A DNA stretch of 15,270 nt from Symbiobacteriaceae bacterium (GTDB taxonomy: Bacteria; Bacillota_E; Symbiobacteriia; Symbiobacteriales; Symbiobacteriaceae): the NCBI GenBank assembly GCA_027356675.1, contig DAHVXO010000266.1, forward strand, positions 1 to 15,270, in the 5' to 3' direction. This document shows positions 1 through 6,247 of this stretch, piece by piece. Position 1 is the first letter of the stretch. Every line of letters starts with the position of its first letter. The notes below the pieces were generated by a model, which was not told where the DNA came from, did not search any database, and was given only the letters and a program-made list of their open reading frames with translations. The position numbers and the translations under genes were made by a program.

Positions 1-2199
1 GTTTAGGACCTCCCCGTTTTCCATGTAGAGCGGAAGCCCCTGGAAAAGTCCGAGTTCCAAGGTCACGACCGGCCGGTGGCGGGCCCACCGCTGCCGCTTG
101 AAGTCCCACGTCAGGATAACGGGGCCTTCGTCGTACGCCCAGAACTCCATTACCTCGCCCCGAGGGTCGGCAACAACCTTTCCTCCGTTGGAAGGCGAAT
201 GGGCGCTGGTGACTGTCCCAGCCTGGCCATCCCAGTCGGTCACCTCGTAGGTGTGGCCGAAATACTCCTTGCCTGTGCGGACGTCCTGGACGGCCGCCGT
301 TCCGGCGTAGACATCGCCACTACCTGTCACCGTCGTGCCAGGCTTGTCCCAGTCCAGCACCCCCATCGTGCCATTTCGACCCGACCAGTTCGGCCGGATG
401 TCCTGCACAACCTGTGCGCCGTTGGCGATGTGGGTGGCACCGGTGACTGTCCCCGCCCTCCCTTCGAATTCCGCGACGCGGAAATGTGAAAGGTGACGGT
501 TGGCGCTCTGCGGAACCCGCAGGTCCTGTATGCAGGCCTGGCCGGAGCCAACACCTTTGTGCGTTCCGTCGACGGTGCGGCTGGGTTGGTCCCACGGCTG
601 CACCTTGTACTTGGAATCATGACGGACACCGTTTGGCGCCGGCGGCAGGGCCAGATTTGCGGGCACTGCGGGCATCGGAATCTCGTCAGGTCCGGGCGGA
701 TCTTCTGGACCGCGATCATCAGCAATCGCCGCCATTCCGCTGCCAAGCCGGCTGCCCGTAACCGTCGAATAGGGGCCGTCGGAGGGGAGAACCAAGTATT
801 TCTTGGCGTGGGTATCGTCGCTGGCGTGCCGGACGCGAACGTCGAGCACGTCCTGAGCGGCGTCCCCCGGCATGTGGCCGGGAACACGTTCGTCGGCCAC
901 TGCCCCCATCCCATTGCTGCGGGAAACCGAAGTGTTTCCGGTGACGGTGAGCGAAGGCTTATCCCACTCACCAACGCGCATGAAGTTGTCCCGGGCCTGC
1001 GGGACCCGAAAATCGGGCACCGGCATGGGCGGGGCACCCGGTACACCGACCGGCATGATGTAGTAGGGACCACGGCCGTACTTCGGTGTCGGGTCTTCAC
1101 TGGCGTCGATGGGCTGCCCATGGGGTCCAAGAAGAACCAGGCGCCCGGCTTTGAAGTCCTCGTAAACCTTCTCCAGATCCCGCCAGTCGCCACCCGCGGG
1201 GATGCACGCGAGCCGGAACCAGGTGATCCAACTCAGCTTAGGCATCCGGCCCATGGGACCCAGCGCCGGGTGTCCAGGCGGCGGGAGCTGACCGATCACG
1301 TCGCCGACGGTTTGCATCGGCTGCGGCCGTACCTCATGTACCCAAGAAGCACACTTCTTCGGGTGGCGGGCGCCCAGGAGGAACCGTTTCCGGTGCTGAG
1401 CCAATCCACCGATCGGACCACAGTCGTGAAAGCCCATGACGGGATCGGCATAGCCGAAGTCCATCAACAAAGCGACGATTTCGTTCAGCAGCGCCTTGCC
1501 GCGCTGCGCGATTCGGGGAACGTTCTCCAGAATGATCAGCGCGGAGGGGTCATCCCTAAACGCTACGAGGTGCAGCAGGATGCCGCGGACGGTCAGGTTA
1601 TTGAGGGCCCAATACTTGGGCGACTCTGCGGCACGCTTCCCCAATAGCCCACTGAATCCCTTACAAGGGGGAGACAGAAAGACTACATCTGGGGCCTTGA
1701 ACCCGCACATACGCCGGATATCCTCCGGCGTCACTTCCTTCCAATCCGCCGGCGGGTCCACCCGCCGCAGCAGTTCAAACCAGTTCCCGCTGATGTTGAG
1801 GAAGCGCCCTTGCTCTTCCGGCTGATCCGTTCGCCTGAACGTCGAGATGATGACGCCGCCGGCCCGGTCTGGGTCCTTGCGGATGGCCTCGAGCTCGGCG
1901 ATTCTGGCCTTGTCCTCGATCTTCTTCGACCAGCGGGAGTGGAAACAGACGTACTGGTGATAACTGAACAGGTCGAGCTGCGTTGCCTTATCACCGGTCA
2001 GCAGTGGATAGTCCGCCACTGCCAGCGGGTCGCAGTCGAATGCGGCTACAGTCCGCAGGCTGCCGAGCATCCCTCGGAACTGGCGCCGGGCCTTCTTTGA
2101 GCCACGGCCACCACCACCGCTTCCGCAGTAGTAGTGGACAATGGTGTACTCCTTTAGCTTTAGGTCCGACTGTTCTGGGGCTTCCAGTACTGCTGCCAA
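1..2199 (-). CDS. C5-cytosine DNA methyltransferase with repeated TVTG modules, C-terminus beyond window
   Basis: Transfers a methyl group from S-adenosylmethionine to carbon 5 of cytosine in DNA. The frame is open from the left edge to 2310. I start it at the TTG at 2197-2199 because AGGAGG (2209-2214) lies 8 nt upstream and no ATG is available. Seen: a Gly-rich motif I variant (YYCGSGGGGRG, residues 23-33), the catalytic Cys179 in SPPCKGFS, the ENV of motif VI (225-227), and QHRKR of motif VIII (268-272). The rest of the visible 733 residues is unusual. A motif like WDxPxxTVTG, followed by xxxGxxAVxDxR, recurs six times where a single target-recognition/motif IX region is expected; the TVTG-like cores are at 937-948, 754-765, 565-576, 439-450, 322-333 and 205-216. 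QLDLF at residues 74-78 matches the sliding-clamp-binding consensus. It is the last visible gene of the leftward block. A stand-alone modifier is likely, since no restriction endonuclease is visible. The family is certain; specificity is unknown. Confidence 0.93.
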   Translation of the reverse strand, partial: MAAVLEAPEQSDLKLKEYTIVHYYCGSGGGGRGSKKARRQFRGMLGSLRTVAAFDCDPLAVADYPLLTGDKATQLDLFSYHQYVCFHSRWSKKIEDKARIAELEAIRKDPDRAGGVIISTFRRTDQPEEQGRFLNISGNWFELLRRVDPPADWKEVTPEDIRRMCGFKAPDVVFLSPPCKGFSGLLGKRAAESPKYWALNNLTVRGILLHLVAFRDDPSALIILENVPRIAQRGKALLNEIVALLMDFGYADPVMGFHDCGPIGGLAQHRKRFLLGARHPKKCASWVHEVRPQPMQTVGDVIGQLPPPGHPALGPMGRMPKLSWITWFRLACIPAGGDWRDLEKVYEDFKAGRLVLLGPHGQPIDASEDPTPKYGRGPYYIMPVGVPGAPPMPVPDFRVPQARDNFMRVGEWDKPSLTVTGNTSVSRSNGMGAVADERVPGHMPGDAAQDVLDVRVRHASDDTHAKKYLVLPSDGPYSTVTGSRLGSGMAAIADDRGPEDPPGPDEIPMPAVPANLALPPAPNGVRHDSKYKVQPWDQPSRTVDGTHKGVGSGQACIQDLRVPQSANRHLSHFRVAEFEGRAGTVTGATHIANGAQVVQDIRPNWSGRNGTMGVLDWDKPGTTVTGSGDVYAGTAAVQDVRTGKEYFGHTYEVTDWDGQAGTVTSAHSPSNGGKVVADPRGEVMEFWAYDEGPVILTWDFKRQRWARHRPVVTLELGLFQGLPLYMENGEVLN

Positions 2200-2208
2200 A
2201 TAACAACG

Positions 2209-2237
2209 CCTCCTGCATGCCGGCCCCCAGGGGCCGG
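2209..2237 (-). promoter_or_regulatory. hairpin plus AGGAGG ahead of the C5 methyltransferase
   Basis: AGGAGG occupies 2209-2214 and decides the TTG start at 2199. Directly upstream, a GC stem (CCGGCCC pairing with GGGCCGG across 2220-2237, loop about 4 nt) sits 5 nt from the Shine-Dalgarno. It has no U-tract, so it is not a typical terminator. It is one of the series of pre-SD hairpins in this block. Confidence 0.6.
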
Positions 2238-2310
2238 ATGTTACATCGCGGCCCCGAGTTACCGGAGCAGGAACCTTTGTGATTAACGACTGCCAGACAT
2301 CTGGTCGACC

Positions 2311-3039
2311 TTACGCGACCGCCCTCAGGGGACGTACAGGCTGGCCAAAAACCAACTTGCCGCACGGAAGCTCTGCAAGCCTATCGAAACCAGCACCGCG
2401 GTAGAGCCCGCCATCATGACCCACGGACGGGTCTGTAATCGCCAGCAACCAGCGCGGCCGGGCACGAATGTTGGTGCCCCTCACCGGGCCGTATTTGGCG
2501 TTGACCGCCTCGATATGGTTTGACCAGTCCCAGAATACCCGCCGGGTAATCTCCCGTAGGATTGCGGGGGTCAAGTCAGTGATGGTCGGGTACCGCAGGT
2601 CGTCGGCCACCCAGTTTCGACCAATCTCCAAGACCTCATAGGGATGGTCATACGGAAGGTCGGCCGGGATGCTGCTCTTTAGGGCGAACCGCACCATGAC
2701 GGCCGCAGCCGGGTATGGCGGGTCCACCGAGCGCAGCGCCGGCAAGTGGAGGATGTAGTGCATCCTGACGGTGTTGGGTGGGAAGGGGTTCTTCCCTGGC
2801 TTGCGGGGCTTGATGTAGTGGAGATAGCGCCACACGTAGTTGCAGCGGAAGATCTGGTCTTCCGTGCGAGCCACTTGCAGGTAATCTCGCACTGCCGAAC
2901 GCACCCACCCTCTACTGCGGGGTTTGCCTAGCAGGATCCCGTTTGGGCCGAGGTAGGAACTTATGGAACGGGCCGTGTTTACCCGGGAGCCTTTGATCTC
3001 CTCCGGGTACAGTAGGGCGGGCGCCGTGGCCTCACGCAA
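2311..3039 (-). CDS. Mom-like GNAT-fold DNA-modification protein (candidate)
   Basis: About 242 residues. The TTG at 3037-3039 is chosen because AAGGAG (3048-3053) is 8 nt away; GTG at 3042 (5 nt) is the alternative. I see two blocks that resemble the phage Mom family. LEIGRNWVADDLRYPT at 137-152 resembles the usual L-E-x-x-R-x-W-V-x-D-x-L-P-x-N-T stretch. ITDPSVGHDGGLYRGAGF at 201-218 resembles the family's ADxxxGHxGxIYxAxxW core. Mom of phage Mu is a GNAT-superfamily enzyme that converts adenine in DNA to a methylcarbamoyl derivative and blocks restriction. The match is from memory of family motifs, not a database hit, and other GNAT-like proteins are possible. Its position next to a C5 methyltransferase, with the TGT-like gene further upstream in the block, fits a DNA-modification role. 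No signal peptide or membrane segment is visible, so it is probably cytoplasmic. Confidence 0.6.
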   Translation of the reverse strand: MREATAPALLYPEEIKGSRVNTARSISSYLGPNGILLGKPRSRGWVRSAVRDYLQVARTEDQIFRCNYVWRYLHYIKPRKPGKNPFPPNTVRMHYILHLPALRSVDPPYPAAAVMVRFALKSSIPADLPYDHPYEVLEIGRNWVADDLRYPTITDLTPAILREITRRVFWDWSNHIEAVNAKYGPVRGTNIRARPRWLLAITDPSVGHDGGLYRGAGFDRLAELPCGKLVFGQPVRPLRAVA

Positions 3040-3076
3040 CACAACCTCTCCTTCCCCCATGTGGGTGAGTAAAACT

Positions 3077-3091
3077 GGCTCACTGTGAGCC
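3077..3091. promoter_or_regulatory. 15-bp perfect palindrome upstream of the Mom-like gene
   Basis: GGCTCAC and GTGAGCC are perfect inverted repeats around a single central base. The site lies 38 bases upstream of the TTG start, just beyond the upstream gene's stop codon. As DNA it is a plausible operator for a dimeric repressor. As RNA it folds into a 5-bp hairpin with a 5-nt loop, in line with hairpins before other genes here. The sequence does not tell which. Confidence 0.4.
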
Positions 3092-3111
3092 GCCAAGTTG
3101 GGCAGTCAACG

Positions 3112-3372
3112 TTACCCCAAGGTGACCCGGTACCGGGCTAAGGTGCAGGCTCGGGGATCGTTATGAACTTCCGTGATCATCTGCAGTTCCGGCGCCCAAT
3201 ACTTGACCCGGGCACGTAGGGGCGGACTGGCCGCATGGACCTTCAGCGTAACGGTGCCATCACGATGCACAACCACGGACTCCGCAATCGCCCTCAGACG
3301 CTGCATGAGATCGTGTGGCCATGCTCGGTTCTGACCAGGAGCAGTCCCTGGTCCGGGTGTCTTGCTTGCCAC
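3112..3372 (-). CDS. hypothetical small protein, 86 residues
   Basis: I do not recognise this gene. The GTG at 3370-3372 is the start because AAGGAGG (3382-3388) is 9 nt upstream. Residues 1-20 are Gly/Pro/Ala-rich and look unstructured. The middle, from about residue 20, reads as a helix (WPHDLMQRLRAIAESVVV) followed by beta-like strands (TVTLKVHA, ARVKYWAPELQMI). This looks like a compact alpha-beta domain, with no Cys pairs, signal peptide or membrane segment. It lies just downstream of the structured RNA and terminator at 3424-3555, so its expression may depend on read-through of that terminator. The stop codon is 72 bases from the next start, so it is probably co-transcribed with the Mom-like gene. 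Function unknown. Confidence 0.6.
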   Translation of the reverse strand: MASKTPGPGTAPGQNRAWPHDLMQRLRAIAESVVVHRDGTVTLKVHAASPPLRARVKYWAPELQMITEVHNDPRACTLARYRVTLG

Positions 3373-3381
3373 CCGAGAACG

Positions 3382-3408
3382 CCTCCTTCCCCGGTGCCTT
3401 TGCGCACC
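3382..3408 (-). promoter_or_regulatory. hairpin plus AAGGAGG ahead of the 86-residue gene
   Basis: GGTGC and GCACC (3393-3408, loop of 6) form a hairpin ending 4 nt before AAGGAGG (3382-3388). The bases after the SD (AGGAGGCGTT) are the same as those before the genes starting at 2199 and, apart from one base, at 7384. This supports a common 5'-UTR origin. Confidence 0.55.
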
Positions 3409-3423
3409 TGCGGGTATAACAAC

Positions 3424-3460
3424 AAAAAAACCAAGGAGCGTCCTCACGACGTCCTTGGTT
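3424..3460 (-). terminator. intrinsic terminator between promoter and the 86-residue gene
   Basis: On the minus strand AACCAAGGA (3460-3452) pairs with TCCTTGGTT (3437-3429), closed by a short inner CGT/ACG stem, followed by a run of seven T (3430-3424). This is a textbook Rho-independent terminator. It lies upstream of an open gene, so it either ends a small RNA or acts as an attenuator. Confidence 0.8.
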
Positions 3461-3555
3461 GATTAACAGTACCTGCGGGCGCAGCCCGATCTTTTCCGCT
3501 GGAGTGCGGCAGACTTCCTGAGAGCAGGGACCACTGGCGTGGTCACTCAGGAACA
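3424..3555 (-). ncRNA. candidate small RNA or attenuated leader
   Basis: A promoter (3561-3590) predicts a start near 3555, and an intrinsic terminator ends at 3424, giving an RNA of about 130 nt. In between, TTCCTGAG and CTCAGGAA pair as an outer stem around an inner GACCAC/GTGGTC hairpin (3508-3554). A CGGGC-TGC-GCCCG hairpin follows. The only open frame crossing it starts at the transcription start, has no ribosome binding site, and is not protein-like. It resembles no riboswitch class I can name. It may be a free small RNA, or a leader that controls the gene at 3372 by termination. Confidence 0.45.
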
Positions 3556-3560
3556 TGACT

Positions 3561-3590
3561 ATCATACCATACATATCACCTGAATGTGAA
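3561..3590 (-). promoter_or_regulatory. sigma-A-like promoter, leftward
   Basis: On the minus strand the -35 is TTCACA (3590-3585), the spacer is 18 bp, and the -10 is TATGAT (3566-3561). The region is visibly AT-richer than its surroundings. It sits between the terminator of the 213-residue gene and the structured RNA, so it probably restarts transcription for the 3372-1 genes. Confidence 0.55.
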
Positions 3591-3604
3591 CTGTATCAAA
3601 AGAC

Positions 3605-3634
3605 AACGAGGCGCCCGATGATGGGTGCCTCGTT
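3605..3634 (-). terminator. hairpin terminator after the 213-residue gene
   Basis: AACGAGGC (3634-3627) pairs with GCCTCGTT (3612-3605), plus three inner C-G pairs and a 6-nt loop, followed on the minus strand by GTCTTTTG. It begins 8 bases after the stop at 3642. The U-tract is interrupted, so termination may be partial. Confidence 0.65.
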
Positions 3635-3641
3635 TGTGTGT

Positions 3642-4283
3642 CTATGTGCTCCGGGTGTTCCAGGCAACACGCTCCCGGGCGGCGTCAAACCTTCCGGTTG
3701 AGGTCGTGACATACGCAGACAGGTCGCCTGGTCGTTCGCTGCGCTGAACGAGTACGCTGGGTGCGCAGACCGCATCCTCGTAGGCCACGATCAGCACGCG
3801 TGCGAATTTCACCAAGGCGTGCCACTCCTCTGGAATATAGAGTTCGCCAACGGCCAAGACCGGGCTCTCGACCGCTGTTGCCACAGCCTCGCGGCAATCT
3901 GGGGGGCAAACCGCCTCCCGGTACCAGAGGGATGCGGCAATCATGTCCGGATGGCCGGGATCGCCCGGCACGTCGAACTGATGCGTAAGCCTGGACAGGT
4001 ACCGTTCCAAGCGGAACTCTTCGCACTTCCGGATACAGAAGATCACCCATCGGTTGACGAGTTCCTGGATGGCTTTGGCCGCCGACCGGTCCTCTGCAGG
4101 TCCCAGTAGGGCGGTCACCTCCACCCATTGGCTGGAGGCTTCTCCATCGTTAGTACCAACCTTGGCCGGGGCAGATTCAGCCACCCGCTGGGGCTCAGCG
4201 GTCGCTTGGGCTCGGTGCCCGGTATCAGGCCCAGGAGTCGAAACGTTTGCCGCTTCAAAGAAACTAAGCTGCTGAACAATCAA
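3642..4283 (-). CDS. hypothetical protein, 213 residues, N-terminal QLSFF motif
   Basis: Not recognised. The TTG at 4281-4283 is supported by GGAGG (4293-4297) 9 nt upstream. The very N-terminus, MIVQQLSFFEAA, holds QLSFF, close to the QLxLF peptide that bacterial proteins use to bind the DNA polymerase III beta clamp. A low-complexity, probably disordered linker follows (about residues 13-50, rich in Ala, Pro, Thr, Glu). Then comes a mostly helical domain (about 55-190) with RKCEEFRLERYLSRL and scattered Cys (around 82, 85, 126, 130 and 167) that do not form an obvious zinc motif. The short N-terminal peptide, linker and globular domain suggest a protein tethered to the replication fork, which is an inference. 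A terminator follows directly, so it closes a transcription unit. Confidence 0.7.
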   Translation of the reverse strand: MIVQQLSFFEAANVSTPGPDTGHRAQATAEPQRVAESAPAKVGTNDGEASSQWVEVTALLGPAEDRSAAKAIQELVNRWVIFCIRKCEEFRLERYLSRLTHQFDVPGDPGHPDMIAASLWYREAVCPPDCREAVATAVESPVLAVGELYIPEEWHALVKFARVLIVAYEDAVCAPSVLVQRSERPGDLSAYVTTSTGRFDAARERVAWNTRST

Positions 4284-4292
4284 GCGACGTCA

Positions 4293-4341
4293 CCTCCGCG
4301 CCCGGCCCACCAGGGCCGAGCGTTCAAGCGCTACGGCCCTG
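4293..4341 (-). promoter_or_regulatory. 12-bp hairpin plus GGAGG ahead of the 213-residue gene
   Basis: CAGGGCCG and AGCG pair with CGCT and CGGCCCTG (4311-4341) with one bulged base and a 6-nt CTTGAA loop. GGAGG (4293-4297) lies 13 nt downstream. The design matches the conserved hairpins before 5629, 7384 and 11849, but the loop sequence differs. Confidence 0.6.
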
Positions 4342-4378
4342 CATAAGGGCATGGTCGGGGATGTACCCTTGGATCGTT

Positions 4379-5629
4379 CTACAGCCCCACGATACGAAGC
4401 TGTTGCTGGGTTGGCACGGGGCGGCACCAGGCTGCCTGGACGAATTCGCTGCCACAGCGGGCGACGACGTCGACGGGGAACGAGAGCTGGGCCGTGCCTG
4501 ATGCAACCTGCTCCTGCCAGCCTACGATTTGCAGGATAGCCAAAGAGGTGAGTTCGTCCCAGGGAATCTCTCCATGAGCGACCTTCACCCGACCGAGAGG
4601 TGTCCAAACGGATCGCCCGGCCCGGGCCCGCGTCCACGTCCCGGCATCACAACTGCTCGACTCTTCCAGGTTCATGGACCCGAGGACGTGGTCGGCAGCC
4701 TGTTTCCGGATGCGGACCTGGATCTCCCGAATACGTGCCCGGCGTGCCTTTTCGTCCTTGATTCGGGTATGACCCCCAATCGCGATGTAGGGGTAACCCC
4801 TGTCCAGTAGCCAGGTGAGGTAATCCAACGGCATGTCAATGTGAAACGTCGGTGTAGGTGTAAGGCCCAACTGTTCCGACCGCAAGAGATACCCTCGGTT
4901 TACTTCGACCCCGGCGCCCGGCTGGTCGGGTTGGACATACCAGACCAGCAAGTCCTGGTGACCCGATACAAAGGCCGCCCAAGCACCGAAATCGAGCTCG
5001 GACCCCTGCAACCAGGCCTGGTAGCCACCACTGTCGAGGGCGACCAGCAGATCATGCTGCTGGACCTGCTCCCGCCACTCCCGGCGCCGGCGCACGGCAA
5101 AGAAGTTCGCCAGCATCCGCTTTCCGCCCAGCGTAGAGAGGCGCTGAAGGTCGGATCGGTGCCCATCCGCACCTGCGAACCAGAACTGAGGGGTTCGCCT
5201 GTACAGGCGGCACATGCCCGTTCGGAGCCGGACCCGACGGAGCTCGGCACCAAGGCATGCTGTGAGGATGCCCAGGATTGCCGACGTAGCACGCACTGGC
5301 CCTTTCATAAGGCGATCGCGGTCCATGTAGCCGTAGATGACCAGCACCAAGACGGCCCGGTGCACATCCCGCCAGGGAACGACCAGGTTCCCAGTTTGCA
5401 GAGTCCGCCCCTGATTCAGGACCACCCGCTGGAGGCCGGTAACCGTTCGATAGGCCAGCTGGCGACCCAGCCGCCGCTGCACCCGGCGGTAGACCTGGTG
5501 CGCCTCCCGTCGGGCCCAGCGCGGGATAGTATGGAGCATTCCGGTCATGCCCGGCCTTGGGGGAGCCTGAAAGGTTGCAAGGGGAGAGCGGCGGGCGTGC
5601 TCCCGGCGCCATGTTCTTGCGTTAGCCAA
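4379..5629 (-). CDS. TGT/DpdA-like base-exchange family protein
   Basis: 416 residues. The TTG at 5627-5629 is set by AGGAGG (5637-5642) 7 nt away. The C-terminal two-thirds resembles the tRNA-guanine-transglycosylase-like family common in phages and in dpd DNA-modification islands. Seen: RMLANFF (171-177), LDSGGYQAW (198-206, candidate catalytic Asp199), TPTFHIDMPLDYL (259-271), YPYIAIGG (279-286), and the late SMNLEESSSCDAGTW block (318-332, candidate Asp328). Family members swap a guanine for a 7-deazaguanine by cutting and remaking the glycosidic bond; DpdA does this in DNA. Residues 1-140 form a basic, Arg-rich extension that could bind nucleic acid. Genes for 7-deazaguanine synthesis (queC, queD, queE, folE) are not in the window, so a precursor would have to come from the host. 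The true substrate, tRNA or DNA, cannot be read from the sequence. The family call is fairly firm; the reaction is inferred. Confidence 0.7.
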   Translation of the reverse strand: MANARTWRREHARRSPLATFQAPPRPGMTGMLHTIPRWARREAHQVYRRVQRRLGRQLAYRTVTGLQRVVLNQGRTLQTGNLVVPWRDVHRAVLVLVIYGYMDRDRLMKGPVRATSAILGILTACLGAELRRVRLRTGMCRLYRRTPQFWFAGADGHRSDLQRLSTLGGKRMLANFFAVRRRREWREQVQQHDLLVALDSGGYQAWLQGSELDFGAWAAFVSGHQDLLVWYVQPDQPGAGVEVNRGYLLRSEQLGLTPTPTFHIDMPLDYLTWLLDRGYPYIAIGGHTRIKDEKARRARIREIQVRIRKQAADHVLGSMNLEESSSCDAGTWTRARAGRSVWTPLGRVKVAHGEIPWDELTSLAILQIVGWQEQVASGTAQLSFPVDVVARCGSEFVQAAWCRPVPTQQQLRIVGL

Positions 5630-5636
5630 AACGTTA

Positions 5637-5689
5637 CCTCCTCCCCTCCCGCCCTACGGGCGAGAGGGGTTAATCTCTCGCCCATAGGG
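5637..5689 (-). promoter_or_regulatory. conserved GAG/CTC hairpin with ATTAACCC loop, plus AGGAGG
   Basis: On the minus strand CCCTA-T-GGGCGAGAG pairs with CTCTCGCCC-G-TAGGG (5689-5652), about 14 bp with one U-G pair, around an 8-nt ATTAACCC loop. A purine run ends in AGGAGG (5637-5642). It shares the closing GAG/CTC, an A-rich start of loop and ACC end with the hairpins at 7411-7448 and 11875-11910. It is not a terminator, because purines and not T follow the stem. Confidence 0.7.
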
Positions 5690-5756
5690 GCGGTAGGGGC
5701 GGCGGAAACCACATCAACCGGCGGTGAGGGCTCTTGCCCACCCACGGGTCGGATCC

Positions 5757-6065
5757 CTACAGGTAAGGGCCAGACTGGCCGGCTACCTGGACTCCCGTTT
5801 GTGTCGGGTCGGAACCCTTGTACTCCGGCGTCAACCGTGCCAATTCAATGGCTTCTTCCGCATTGGAGGCAGGCACGTAGTTGATTAACAGATCCGGCGG
5901 GAACGCTACCGACCAGGCCCCCCCGGTAAGACATGCGGTCGGCTCACTGACCTCGTCGCCCCGGATTTGAAAGCCATTGGCCTGGCGAATCACGGGGCGA
6001 TTTTGTGGGTCACGCTGCACCAGTTCGCCCTTGTGCAGCTGTCCGCACACCGTACGAATAATCAC
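5757..6065 (-). CDS. hypothetical small protein, 102 residues
   Basis: Not recognised. The GTG at 6063-6065 is preferred because AGGAGG (6075-6080) lies 9 nt upstream. An in-frame ATG at 6248 overlaps the upstream stop as TAATG, but its extra 61 residues look like translated non-coding DNA. The protein has two Cys (about residues 7 and 45), a hydrophobic segment (WSVAFPPDLLINYVP, about 51-65) too short and polar to be a membrane anchor, and an acidic helix (NAEEAIELARL, about 68-78). No known domain is visible. It lies between the PP-loop protein and the TGT-like protein and could be an accessory factor to either, which is inference only. Confidence 0.6.
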   Translation of the reverse strand: MIIRTVCGQLHKGELVQRDPQNRPVIRQANGFQIRGDEVSEPTACLTGGAWSVAFPPDLLINYVPASNAEEAIELARLTPEYKGSDPTQTGVQVAGQSGPYL

Positions 6066-6215
6066 GACGTAAGCCCTCCTATTGGGCGCCACGATGAATG
6101 CCAAGGGGAGCCCCGGGCACATCACTCGGCTGCAGATTAACGGTACCTTCGTGGCCATCCTGGTAACGAGTGCTCGCCACCGCCACTCTCCCACTCCCAA
6201 CAGCCGGTCCGGGCC

Positions 6216-6246
6216 GCCCAGGGTGGTTCTGCACCCTTGCCTGGGC
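6216..6246 (-). promoter_or_regulatory. bulged hairpin immediately after the PP-loop gene
   Basis: GCCCA/TGGGC and GGGTG/CACCC stack into a 10-bp stem with a 5-nt bulge (6246-6216), starting 2 bases after the TAA at 6248. There is no T-run, so it is more likely an mRNA 3'-end stabiliser or processing site than a strong terminator. The rest of the 182-base gap down to 6066 shows nothing beyond the SD for the next gene. Confidence 0.4.
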
Positions 6247-6247
6247 A

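Noticed and set aside
205..948. Regular repeats as a possible CRISPR array or non-coding repeat
   Set aside because: The spaced repeats lie in the methyltransferase reading frame, vary at the DNA level, and conserve amino-acid motifs, so they are protein repeats.
327..1193. Leftward 288-codon open frame in another phase
   Set aside because: Overlaps the C5 methyltransferase repeats in a different frame; Pro/Arg/Ser-rich translation typical of an out-of-frame read of GC-rich DNA.
493..1647. Rightward 384-codon open frame
   Set aside because: It is the antisense of the C5 methyltransferase, has no family motif, and the minus frame there carries all catalytic motifs.
3260..3574. Leftward 104-codon frame through the candidate small RNA and terminator
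   Set aside because: No SD, starts at or before the predicted transcription start, and runs through the terminator into another gene's frame.
4841..5884. Rightward 347-codon open frame
   Set aside because: Antisense to the TGT-like gene, without ribosome binding site or recognisable domain.
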